A stretch of 41,504 nucleotides of DNA from contig NZ_BBWZ01000040.1 in NCBI RefSeq assembly GCF_001015055.1, forward strand, positions 1-41,504. Direction: 5' to 3'. This DNA is from Aneurinibacillus tyrosinisolvens. Its GTDB lineage: Bacteria > Bacillota > Bacilli > Aneurinibacillales > Aneurinibacillaceae. Shown here piece after piece: positions 5,946 through 14,411 of this stretch. Every line of letters starts with the position of its first letter. Position 1 is the stretch's first letter. A program made the translations under genes and the position numbers. The notes beneath the pieces were generated by a model. It saw only the letters and a program-made list of their open reading frames with translations, was not told the DNA's origin and made no database searches.

Positions 5946-6113
5946 ATGAAAGCATATGTATACTGTGACAAATGTGAGTATAAGACCAAAGAGCATGATA
6001 GAATGTTTATAGCGATAGCAGAAGTTATTGGGTATGGTGGAAGATACACATACAAACACAATAACGATAGATGCCCCAGATGTAATGCGTTAAATTCACT
6101 TCAGCAATCATAA
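5946..6113 (+). CDS. Small CxxC/CxxC zinc-ribbon-like protein
   Basis: A 55-codon frame begins at ATG after GTGAGGTAATC. The product has CDKC near the N-terminus and CPRC near the C-terminus, 31 residues apart between pairs, separated by a Tyr/Gly-rich stretch (GYGGRYTYKHNND). This fits a treble-clef or ribbon zinc site. The family is not recognised. Confidence 0.55.
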   Translation: MKAYVYCDKCEYKTKEHDRMFIAIAEVIGYGGRYTYKHNNDRCPRCNALNSLQQS

Positions 6114-6203
6114 GCAAAGGTGTTACATCAGTCCAAGAAGAATTAACAGTATTAAAGTAACTTCTGAATTTTGGAGTAATGGTAACATGATACGATAGTG
6201 GAG

Positions 6204-6235
6204 CTGGAGGTGTGTGTGCCTTCAGTTATTTTTTT
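6204..6235 (+). terminator. Rho-independent terminator
   Basis: Stem CTGGAGG/CCTTCAG (one G-U pair) with a GT-repeat loop, followed by TTATTTTTTT. It probably ends the small zinc-ribbon transcript. Confidence 0.65.
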
Positions 6236-6350
6236 GCAACTAGCAAGCCCAATACACTAAGTGTTTATTGTGATTAGAAGTTGGCAATGAAGTATAATAA
6301 TTAATGATAGAATAGGGTAATCCATATCTATCAGATATAGAGGTGAGAAC

Positions 6351-9300
6351 ATGAGTGAAACAGATTTTTTTATCACCAGGGAATTAGTGAAAGAGTGGGG
6401 CGGATCCAATGCAGTTTATCAGTCCGGGCTTTCGTATTATCAGCATGGGCGGGTTATCAAGCTTGATTTTGATCCGGCCGAAGTTACGTGGCACGCCGTA
6501 GTTACCGGAACTTATGACTACGATGTAGAAATTTGCATGATGGGCAGGGATATTGATTTCTCGTGCGATTGCCCTACATATGATACGTACGGGAAATGCA
6601 AACACATCGTTGCAGTACTTCTGAGAATACAACAAGAACAACAGAAGAAAGAAGCGGAATCAAAAATGATAAAGACCGGAAAATATGCCGGAAACCATAA
6701 AACAACAACCTGGGATGCACAAAAATATCAGCAGACATCTCAGATTATTACCACATTGATGAACCGGATGAATCCGGTATACGAAGCTAAACAAACATCT
6801 GAAAAACAGCCGTTAACGGTAGAATATATATGCAAAGTACAGCCTGCAAGGGGAGAAATTACCCGGAAACTTCTCACGATAGAATTGAAAGTGGGAATAA
6901 ATCGAATGTATGTGGTAAAAAACATCGGTGAATTCTTACAAAGTATTGAAGAAGGAACCCCTTACTATTTTACATCAAAATTCTCCTTTGAACCGTCTGA
7001 ACATTACCTTCTGGAAGAGGATCGCAAAGCGCTGCACCTGTTGCGGGAAATCCAAAAAAATGAAGAATTTTTTCATAGTCAGCAATCCTATTATTGGGGC
7101 ACGCAGAATGACCGCTTCCTGCTCATTTCTCCTATGGTAATTGATCGGCTTTTTTTCGAATTACAGGGCAGAAACGTAGTTTTTAGAGACTATGCCCCTG
7201 TATTATTTCGGGTAAATCCCGAGGAACACAAACTTCCGTTAACATTCCGCCTGGAAAAAGGGGCGGCAGGAGAGTTTGAACTGGACGTAGCTGACTTAAG
7301 AGATGTTATCTTTTTTGAATCGTACGGGTGGCTGTTCCAGGACGGAACCTTCTATAAATTGTCCCCTTCTCAGAAGGACATTATAAGCAAGTTTTTCTCT
7401 TCTATGGGTCCTTATGGAGAGAGTTCTCTTCTGGTTGCGCAGCAGCAAATGGAAACATTCATCTCATACGTTATGCCTGGATTAAAGGAAATTGGCCAGG
7501 TAGAAGTAGCGGAACAAATATCCGATCAGATTGTTAGTCCGCCCTTAAATGTAAAGATGTTTATCGATGACAGGGATGAGCGAATGTCTGCCAGAATTGA
7601 ATACCATTATGGAAACATCGTCATCGATCCATTCCGGGAAGAGGTAACACATGATTCAAAACAGGACATCATCCTTATGCGCGACATGGAAAAAGAGCAA
7701 GAAATCATGAAACTATTTGAAAGCACCCCTTTCAAATACAACGGAAAAGAATGTTACATTGAGGGTGACAACGAGATTTACAACTTTATGTTTACAGCCG
7801 TTCCGAAGCTTGCACAGAAAGCGGAACTCTATATGAGCGAAGCTGCCAGATCGTTGACTTTGCTTAAAGATAGTAAGCCCATCACAAAAATCGATGTGGA
7901 TTCAGGCGGGAATTTACTGGAGATTCGTTTCGATATGGAAGGAATTGATGAACAAGAGGTCAGACAGATTTTACAATCTGTTGTGGAGAAGAAGAAATAT
8001 TACCGTTTATCGAATGGCGCATTCGTATCATTAGAGAATGAAACATTCCAAACGATGAATCAGTTGTTTACAGAATTGCATATTAATAAATCGCAGTTAA
8101 AAGCAGGAGTCTTGCAGCTTCCCGTATATCGCAGTCTGCAGGTTGATGAAATCATTAGCGAGGGGGCGGGCATTCAGCCAGGCTGGGGAAGAAGTTTCGC
8201 CAGCTTATCCAGGAACTAAGGAACCCGGATATAGTAGAGTTTGTGGTACCCGAAACCTTGCATGCCAGGCTGCGGGACTACCAGCATTTTGGCTTTCAAT
8301 GGCTTAAAACCTTAGCCCATTATCGTCTGGGAGGTATTCTGGCTGATGATATGGGACTCGGAAAAACATTGCAGGCGATCACCTATCTTCTCTCTGAAAA
8401 AGCGGATGAAACAAGAAAGGCGAAAACATCGCTTATTGTTGTCCCGGCATCACTTGTGTACAACTGGAAAAGTGAATTTGAAAAGTATGCGCCCGATTTA
8501 GATGTCGCAGTTGTTTATGGTACGCCGGAAGAACGCGGCGAATGCCTCCGCGACCGCACTCCGGATGTATTTATTACGTCTTATCCACTTTTGCGGCATG
8601 ATCTTGAACTTTATGAAAGTATGGAATTTGATTCGCTTATTTTAGATGAAGCACAGGCGATTAAAAATCATTTAACCAAAACCGCCAGCGCCGTGAAAAC
8701 AATCAAAGCAGGAAAACGATTTGCACTGAGCGGAACGCCGATTGAAAATTCCCTGGATGAACTGTGGTCCATCTTTGAGGCAGTTTTGCCCGGGTTTTTC
8801 CAAAATCAGCGGAGCTCAAGAATTTACCTCAGTCTAAAATAGCGAAAATGGTACGTCCATTTATATTGAGGCGATTAAAACAGGATGTGTTAAAAGAACT
8901 GCCTGAAAAAATTGAAACCGTCCATCAATCAGAATTGATGAAGAAACAGAAAGAATTGTATGTTGGCTATCTCAAAAAAATTCAAGAGGAAGCGAAGGAA
9001 TCTCTGCAGACAGAAGGGTTTCAAAAAAACCGCATCAAAATTCTTGCGGGGATAACAAGGCTTAGACAACTCTGCTGCCACCCTGCTCTATTCCTTGAAA
9101 ACTATGAAGATACGTCAGGTAAAATGGAACAATTGATGGAAATCATTGAAAATGCGCTTGAAAATAAGAGAAGGATATTAGTTTTCTCTCAATTTACAAG
9201 CATGCTCCAGATTATTCGTGAAGAGCTGAATCGGAAAAACACCGGGTACTTTTATCTGGATGGACAAACCCCCTCTAAAGACCGGGTGGAAATGGCAGAG

Positions 9301-9627
9301 CGATTTAATCATGGTGAGAACGACCTCTTTCTCATTTCGTTAAAAGCGGGAGGCACCGGATTAAATTTAACCGGGGCTGACACCGTCATTCTTTATGATT
9401 TATGGTGGAATCCTGCTGTTGAAGAACAGGCTGCAGGCCGGGCCCACCGCATGGGGCAAAAAAATAGTGTCCAGGTGATGAGGCTGATTGCGCGCGGAAC
9501 GATTGAAGAAAAAATATATGAAATGCAAGAGAAGAAAAAAGAACTGATTAAACAAGTCATCCAGCCCGGGGAAACAATGCTGTCCAGCTTATCTGAAGCG
9601 GAGATCCGCGAAATATTAGGGATATAA
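6351..9627 (+). pseudogene. SWIM zinc-finger SNF2-family helicase, broken by two frameshifts
   Basis: Three consecutive frames make one protein of about 1090 residues. Part 1 (6351-8219) starts after GAGGTGAG and carries a SWIM finger (C72, C74, C83, H85) and the SNF2-associated central region. Its frame is lost near 8160-8185, after which the next frame gives LGKKFRQLIQELRNPD and the ATPase core: GLGKT (motif I), DEAQ (II) and SGTPIENS (III). Near 8805-8815 a second shift leads to the frame with KMVRPFILRRLKQDVLKELP and the C-terminal helicase lobe (VFSQF, LKAGGTGLNLT, QAAGRAHRMGQ), ending at 9627. Both shifts behave as loss of one base. They are either real inactivating mutations or sequencing errors; no slippery heptamer suggests programmed frameshifting. 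Such helicases remodel DNA-protein complexes. Confidence 0.8.
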
Positions 9628-9685
9628 TGAGTATATCTTTTCTGATGAGCATCAGCATGGAATCAAAAAAAGGAGAATAAGTCGA

Positions 9686-10483
9686 ATGAGCAGTCGTTCT
9701 TTAGAAATTGCATTACAGCAGAAGCTCGATGATAAAATGCAAGAAGGTTATAATTTTGCTTTGGAGGATAACTCCATAGGTGCTTGTGGTGAATGGAGCG
9801 AGGTTTGGAAAGACATCGTCAATATTATGAAGACCCATGGTTTTGAGTACATTGAAGATATGGACGCAGCATTTCATGGTACTCAATCGATATACAACTG
9901 GTCTGCTGATTTTGAAATAGCACTGGATGACGCTGCCCGCCGGGATATTTCTTTTGCCCAGGCGAGGATTGATTTCTGCAGTGAATATATATCCATGTAT
10001 CGAGATAAGGATGAATTTAATCTCCTTACCATGAGAGCAGCAATTGGAGAATCCTATTACCAGCTTGGAAAGAATGCTGAAGGAGATCAGGCTTTCAAGA
10101 AATGCCTTGAGGAATACCCGACATGGGGATGGGGCTGGATTGGATGGTCTGATCAATACTGGGATTTCGGGCAAGAACAGAACAAAAACAGTGAAAAAGC
10201 GATACAAATATTAAAACAGGCGCTTGAAGTAAAAGAACTTGAAGATCGGTTTGATGTTCTAAAACGCTTATGTGATTTGTATGCCGAACTTGAAATGGAA
10301 GAAGAAGCTGCCGATATCAGGAACAAAATAGCTGATTTACGGCGTCAAAACTTGGCCCGCCATGTGAAAGGTTCGTTACCACCCATGCGCAAGGCCGTTC
10401 CTGTAATAAGCACAAAAATCGGCCGAAATGACCCTTGTACCTGTGGCAGTGGTCAGAAATATAAGAAGTGTTGTGGCAAATAA
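9686..10483 (+). CDS. SEC-C metal-binding protein with TPR-like region
   Basis: The 265-residue product ends with a SEC-C motif (NDPCTCGSGQKYKKCCGK), the CxC-x8-CC zinc site found at the C-terminus of SecA and many stand-alone proteins. Residues about 100-215 form TPR-like helices (AAIGESYYQLGKNAEGDQAF, and an AIQILKQALEVKE repeat). The start follows AAAAGGAGAATAAG. It lies 58 nt behind the SNF2 gene on the same strand and may be co-transcribed. SEC-C plus TPR proteins are probably adaptors binding protein or nucleic acid; the partner is not known. Confidence 0.8.
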   Translation: MSSRSLEIALQQKLDDKMQEGYNFALEDNSIGACGEWSEVWKDIVNIMKTHGFEYIEDMDAAFHGTQSIYNWSADFEIALDDAARRDISFAQARIDFCSEYISMYRDKDEFNLLTMRAAIGESYYQLGKNAEGDQAFKKCLEEYPTWGWGWIGWSDQYWDFGQEQNKNSEKAIQILKQALEVKELEDRFDVLKRLCDLYAELEMEEEAADIRNKIADLRRQNLARHVKGSLPPMRKAVPVISTKIGRNDPCTCGSGQKYKKCCGK

Positions 10484-10513
10484 CCGTTAAAGTGGTTAGA
10501 TGATAGGGCAGAT

Positions 10514-10633
10514 TTAGCCAAAGATAGTCTCCCATTCGATCTCAAAAAAACATTGACAATGCTTGCAAAAAAAGCGAACAGAGCCAAAGTCCTCCTTAAG
10601 TTGCGGATGCTTGGCTTTTTTCTTTTTTGCCAT
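10514..10633 (-). CDS. Small Lys-rich protein with a Cys cluster
   Basis: GGGGAG lies 7 nt before an ATG that opens a 39-codon frame on the minus strand: a poly-Lys start (MAKKKKAKHPQLK) followed by FFCKHCQCFFEIEW, a CxxCxC cluster suitable for metal binding. It overlaps the terminator-like hairpin of the plus-strand SEC-C gene, so either may be fortuitous. The good ribosome binding site and clean reading frame favour a real small gene. Confidence 0.5.
   Translation of the reverse strand: MAKKKKAKHPQLKEDFGSVRFFCKHCQCFFEIEWETIFG
10582..10629 (+). terminator. Terminator after the SEC-C gene
   Basis: Outer stem AGCCAA/TTGGCT with an inner TCC/GGA pairing, then TTTTTCTTTTTT. Confidence 0.65.
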
Positions 10634-10780
10634 GATTAATCTCCCCTGTCACAGACATAACTCATTCAAGGACATTGTAATATACCAGCTTTTATTGCGG
10701 CAAACATAATCCGATCGGCTTGAGAATATGATGACTATGCGATTAATGAAAGGCTTTTCCATTGGCAAACCTAAAGTAGG

Positions 10781-11017
10781 GTGGCGGAAAACAGTGAAAC
10801 AGCCAGGAGGTATATTCACCATAAAAAATCAAATCATAAAATCGCTCTATTTGTAAGGGAGTATAAGAAGGAGCATGGCTATACGGCTCCTTTCGTATTC
10901 TTAGGAACCTCTGAATACATTAACCATTCCGGAAGTAAGCCTATGAGTTTTATATGGAAGCTGAAAGAGGAAATCCCCTCGTATTTAGTCCCTAGAGCGA
11001 ATAAGAATATTTTGTAA
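10781..11017 (+). pseudogene. DUF3427 helicase, C-terminal fragment
   Basis: From about residue 10 the frame matches the end of DUF3427-type superfamily 2 helicases: RYIHHKKSNHKIALFVREYK, then a FLGTSEYINHSGSKPMSFIW core and a final VPRANK. Intact proteins are near 1000 residues, so only about the last 70 remain. No upstream remains of the ATPase are visible. The apparent GTG start has no ribosome binding site. DUF3427 helicases are often found in defence or DNA-repair settings. A strong terminator follows. Confidence 0.65.
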
Positions 11018-11043
11018 TGTGCATTTAGCCTATTATAAATGGT

Positions 11044-11075
11044 AAAAGGCCGCCTGGTTTTCAGGCGGTCTTTAT
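11044..11075 (+). terminator. Terminator after the DUF3427 fragment
   Basis: Stem GCCGCCTG/CAGGCGGT followed by CTTTAT. Confidence 0.7.
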
Positions 11076-11320
11076 GAATTATAAACCTTCTCTAGCATTT
11101 GGTGGGTGTGGTTACCAGAAATACAAATTTTAGCGGAGAATCTGCCGGTCTAATCTGGCGGCTGTTCTTTCTAGGCCTAAAGCTTCAATCGTTCTGGGTT
11201 GTTTGATACCTCTCTAGCTTCCTTTATTAGAAAAAATTAGTAAATTCCTCTCGGTTCTCCCCTTCTTTCTAAAAAGTATGATAAAAGTTGCAAGTTAAGG
11301 AAAAAAGTGGAGGTGGAATC
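11076..11320. other. Intergenic stretch before the WXG100-like gene
   Basis: No ORF found. A weak hairpin CTGCCGG/CTGGCGG lies near 11145-11165. The promoter of the WXG100-like gene should be here but no clear -35/-10 pair stands out. Confidence 0.35.
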
Positions 11321-11641
11321 TTGTCATCAGCACAACGATTGCGGATGCAGGCAGACGCCGCCGAGCGGTTTGCGGTCCAGGTAGGCGAGGCGATAGGGAA
11401 CTTCCGGCAGGTGGACAGCCGGACAGGCAGCACGGTTGAGCACCTTAGCGCAGACTGGGAGAGCCAGAAGAAAGCGACCTTTGAATCTCTCGTGCAGGAA
11501 GCGGGAACAACAGGGTCATCAGCCGTTTCCATCGGGCAGGAACTGATGGAACAGCTCAGGCAGGAAGCGAGAAGGCTGCGGGAAGAAGCCGCAGAGCTAG
11601 AAAGGTGGGAGCGAGAACGTGAGCGGGCGAATCAACATTGA
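11321..11641 (+). CDS. WXG100/ESX-like type VII secretion small protein
   Basis: The start is TTG, 7 nt after GGAGGTGG; the open frame extends upstream but has no ribosome binding site there. The 106-residue product is almost entirely helical, with a central turn carrying a Trp (LSADWESQKKATFESLVQEA, about residue 40-60) in the place of the WXG turn, followed by a long basic/acidic coiled coil to the C-terminus. This is the layout of WXG100-related partners encoded before LXG or polymorphic toxins of the type VII system. The gene is clearly GC-richer than the sequence after about 11800. It overlaps the next frame. Confidence 0.6.
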   Translation: MSSAQRLRMQADAAERFAVQVGEAIGNFRQVDSRTGSTVEHLSADWESQKKATFESLVQEAGTTGSSAVSIGQELMEQLRQEARRLREEAAELERWERERERANQH

Positions 11642-11750
11642 ACCGGATCAACTGAAGGAGCTCGCTTCGGAACTGGGCCAGCGGGAAAGGGAGTGCGGGA
11701 CCCTCACTGGTTTGCTAGAATGGAACTATAGTATGGCTCGATCCGTGTGA
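11619..11750 (+). pseudogene. Truncated second WXG100-like gene
   Basis: A GTG start after AAAGGTGGGAG overlaps the previous gene by 23 nt, suggesting translational coupling. Its 43 residues (INIEPDQLKELASELGQRER...) match the first helix of a WXG100-like protein. The frame then ends in TGA without the WXG turn or second helix. It is probably the 5' remnant of the toxin-associated gene, cut by the deletion that joins it to the immunity-like gene. Confidence 0.45.
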
Positions 11751-11752
11751 CC

Positions 11753-12211
11753 GGGGAGAAGCTGAGCGGCTGGGATCACTTGATCGCAGGAGGTTGGACA
11801 GCAAAAGAACTTAATAAATCAGACATAAGAATGTTTAATGATTTACAAAGAAATACAAAAGGGTTCTGTGAATTATTTAGCTCTTACAATGGCGAATCTT
11901 TTGGTGAAGGGTTATATAGACTTCATGATATTTCAAAAATCAACTTCTGGAACGACATCATTACTTAAGCGTTTCCTGAGTTTTCCGGACGAATATCTTG
12001 CTTTGGTTATGACTGGCTTGGGCGACAGTTTGCCCTCGATAAGGAAAGAGTACATGATGGACAGTCGCATATATTGATGTTTGAACCAGGAACAGGAGAG
12101 GTGTTAGAAATTCCATGTACTTTTATAGATTTCCATAATGATGAGATTTCGAACTATCGTGACACTTGTTTAGCCTCTAATCCCTGTACAACCTGGAAAA
12201 AAGTAATATGA
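11753..12211 (+). pseudogene. Tdi1/DUF1851-like immunity protein with an in-frame stop
   Basis: One frame runs from the former toxin region to TGA at 12209, but it is interrupted by TAA at 11966. Before the stop it reads FNDLQRNTKGFCELFSSYNG and GLYRLHDISKINFWND; after it, ISCFGYDWLGRQFALDKERV, then FEPGTGEVLEIPCTFIDFHN and YRDTCLAS. This resembles the GAD-like/DUF1851 (Tdi1 C-terminal) immunity family. A single base change (for example AAA to TAA) explains the break. The position behind WXG100-like genes fits a toxin-immunity locus whose toxin has been deleted. The boundary near 11795 is also a GC-rich to AT-rich switch. The start is uncertain. Confidence 0.6.
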
Positions 12212-12298
12212 AAGTCTATTGGTATATATGTAATCAGGGGCAACAATTCCTCTTTACTTTTCGTTTAAAGAGTAGAAAGCTAAAGGAGGATAAAAAAC

Positions 12299-12913
12299 AT
12301 GAAAAAACACATGTTAATTAGTTGTTTAGTGCTATCTTGCAGTTTTCTTTCCGTTACCCCGGTTATGGCGGAAAAAGTCATTGCCCAGCCTGTGATTGCT
12401 AAATCTGCGGTAACAGACGTAAAACAACAACACTCAGCAGATCCCACACAAATAAAAAACATAAATAAAAACAATCTTATTTCCTTAGTGTTAGAGGCGG
12501 AAAAACGCTATTTTTACACGAATATTGGTGGCAGCGGCAATGGCACTCAAAAAATGGAAGTTTTTACTTTAGAAGGGCGTGAATATAGGTATCTCTCTTC
12601 AGACATTGGGACACATGAAAAGCTTCTTGGCTATTTAATGAAAACCTTCACCAGGAAAGCAAGTGAGAAGTATATAAAGGAACGGTTTATTGAACATAAA
12701 GGAAGGATGGCACAGCTGAACGCGGATAAAGGGAATCTTCTCGAATACGGCAAAGCAACAGTAAAACTGATAAAGAAGTCATCTACTACCAGGGAATATA
12801 AATTAACCATTCCTTATCCGGAAAATCAAGCGAAGCCTGAGATTGAAACGATTAAAGTAAAGAAAGTAAACGGAGTATGGCGGATTGCTACACCACCGGA
12901 ACCATTCTTTTAA
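12299..12913 (+). CDS. iseA: IseA-like inhibitor of DL-endopeptidases
   Basis: The 204-residue product has a signal peptide (basic MKKH, hydrophobic core, cleavage expected after PVMA at residue 24) and a secreted domain containing LISLVLEAEKRYFYTNIGG, YRYLSSDIGTHEKLLGYLMK, and IEHKGRMAQLNADKG. These match my memory of B. subtilis IseA (YoeB), which binds and inhibits cell-wall DL-endopeptidases to limit autolysis. The segment between signal peptide and domain is a short linker. AAAGGAGG lies 9 nt before the ATG, and a terminator follows. Confidence 0.7.
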   Translation: MKKHMLISCLVLSCSFLSVTPVMAEKVIAQPVIAKSAVTDVKQQHSADPTQIKNINKNNLISLVLEAEKRYFYTNIGGSGNGTQKMEVFTLEGREYRYLSSDIGTHEKLLGYLMKTFTRKASEKYIKERFIEHKGRMAQLNADKGNLLEYGKATVKLIKKSSTTREYKLTIPYPENQAKPEIETIKVKKVNGVWRIATPPEPFF

Positions 12914-12939
12914 GATTGGATAATAAGGTTAGAAGAGAA

Positions 12940-12970
12940 GAAGGCCGTTCCTAATGAGGAATGGCTTTTC
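12940..12970 (+). terminator. Terminator after the IseA-like gene
   Basis: Stem GCCGTTCC/GGAATGGC with loop TAATGA and then TTTTC. Confidence 0.7.
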
Positions 12971-13132
12971 GCTTACATTTTATTTTTGTATTTTAAACTC
13001 CTCATTTATTTATATCGGTATATAGTAAGTTTATTTAAGTGCATCATTTGCATGCCTTTATGCCTATAAAACTGTCCTTTATACAGATATAATAACGTTA
13101 CATATAGTGGTAACTATTACAGGATAAAGGGG

Positions 13133-13354
13133 ATGAGCAAATTGAAAAAGGATACTAAAGAGGATCTCCTATTTACGATTGGTGAGATGAAAATAATAAT
13201 GGTGAATGTAGCAGAGATATATAATTTTGATTTCCAACATCCACAGGTTCTGCGTATCAGTCAAGAAATTGATTCTTTGATTTTTAAATTAATGAAATTA
13301 GAAGAAAAACACGCAAAAAACATAACCTTCTGCTGGAGCAGCCTGGTTTTTTAA
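13133..13354 (+). CDS. Spo0E family aspartyl-phosphate phosphatase
   Basis: The 73-residue product has the two-helix Spo0E layout: first helix LLFTIGEMKIIMVNVAEIY, a loop with NFDFQHP, and second helix with VLRISQEIDSLIFKL, containing the SQExD signature that contacts the phospho-Asp site. Such proteins dephosphorylate Spo0A~P and delay sporulation. The ATG at 13133 abuts AAAGGGG; the in-frame TTG at 13142 has better spacing. The last about 15 codons run into the gene's own terminator, so the original stop may have been lost. Confidence 0.75.
   Translation: MSKLKKDTKEDLLFTIGEMKIIMVNVAEIYNFDFQHPQVLRISQEIDSLIFKLMKLEEKHAKNITFCWSSLVF
13324..13352 (+). terminator. Terminator overlapping the end of the Spo0E-like gene
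   Basis: Outer ACC/GGT and inner CTGCT/AGCAG pairing followed by TTTTTT; the stop codon lies at its end. Confidence 0.5.
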
Positions 13355-13391
13355 CCAACTTCGTCTATGTGTAATATATCATGACGCTATC

Positions 13392-13430
13392 GTGGGCTGG
13401 CCTGCTTTTATAGGGGTCAGCCCTTTATAA
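13392..13430 (+). terminator. Second hairpin terminator
   Basis: Nine-bp stem GGGCTGGCC/GGGTCAGCCC region (one G-U pair) followed by TTTAT. No gene lies between it and the preceding terminator. Confidence 0.5.
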
Positions 13431-13542
13431 TTAAATTAATATCATATGTTAAAATAAGCAAGTGAGTGTTTATTCTGTACATAAAAATAGTTAAATTAAT
13501 ACATGAATATATACTAACTCTATAATAAGGGGACTAATAATT

Positions 13543-14394
13543 ATGAATACAAGCGAAGAACTACAAACGTTTCTTTTAAATAAAGCGAAACAACTCACCG
13601 AACAATGGTACAACTCATTAGACAAAAGCGATCCCGCGGGAGTTTATGCTTCTACTGACCCAGATATAATAAAAACTTTAAAGGAACAAAACTTTGAATT
13701 TCACCTGCATTTTTGTCAAGTTTTTGTTGAAGAGGAAACGTCGTTTTATCGGAATCTTAATGATTGGATTCTTGAAATTGCGAAGGATGAACAACATTTA
13801 AAAACACCAATCCATTTTATCGTAAGAGAGTTTACGAGAGTTCGGCAGCAATACTTGAGTTTCATTAAAGAATTTGTCTCTTTATATGAGAAAAAAATTA
13901 CGCAGCAACAAATGGAATCATGGAATGAAACGATCATCAATACTTTTGATAGAATTATACTTTGGTTTGTTGAAGAGATTGATAATTATTCAAAAAGTCT
14001 ATTGAGGGCTCAGCAAGGGAAAATTAATGAATTAAGTTCACCTATTATTACGCTTAATAACAACACAGGATTACTTCCATTAGTCGGAGATATTGATGCT
14101 GCAAGAGCAAAATTCATTCTTGAAAACACAATAAACCAATGTGCAAATAAAAAAATTGTCCATCTTTTTATTGATTTATCAGGTGTGGCAAAGATGGATA
14201 CAATGGTAGCCTATTCAATTTTTCAATTAATAGATGCCTTGAATCTCATCGGCGTAGAATCAACGCTATCGGGGATAAGGCCTGAAATCGCAGCTGCAGC
14301 CGTACAACTTGGGCTTTCCTTTGATAAAGCATCTATTACGTCCACTCTTGCTCAAGCAATAACCTTTAACAATGAACGATTGAAGAAAAAATAA
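13543..14394 (+). CDS. RsbR-type STAS co-antagonist (stressosome protein)
   Basis: The 283-residue product has an N-terminal all-helical, non-heme-globin-like domain (about residues 5-155), a linker helix and a C-terminal STAS domain (165-280) with VGDIDAARAKFILEN and FIDLSGVAKMDTMVA. RsbR proteins build the stressosome with RsbS and RsbT and control sigma-B-type responses. Aligned by motif with RsbRA, Thr171 falls on Ala186 and Thr205 on Thr220 (same 34-residue spacing), so one of the two RsbT phosphorylation sites is absent. AAGGGG precedes the ATG by about 10 nt. No rsbS, rsbT or sigB is nearby, so this looks like a stand-alone paralogue. Confidence 0.85.
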   Translation: MNTSEELQTFLLNKAKQLTEQWYNSLDKSDPAGVYASTDPDIIKTLKEQNFEFHLHFCQVFVEEETSFYRNLNDWILEIAKDEQHLKTPIHFIVREFTRVRQQYLSFIKEFVSLYEKKITQQQMESWNETIINTFDRIILWFVEEIDNYSKSLLRAQQGKINELSSPIITLNNNTGLLPLVGDIDAARAKFILENTINQCANKKIVHLFIDLSGVAKMDTMVAYSIFQLIDALNLIGVESTLSGIRPEIAAAAVQLGLSFDKASITSTLAQAITFNNERLKKK

Positions 14395-14411
14395 TACACA
14401 GTGCTGCTTTG

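Noticed and set aside
8150..8830. Programmed -1 frameshifting in the SNF2 gene
   Set aside because: No X-XXY-YYZ slippery heptamer with a following stem was seen at either break; two independent sites in one gene also argue against it.
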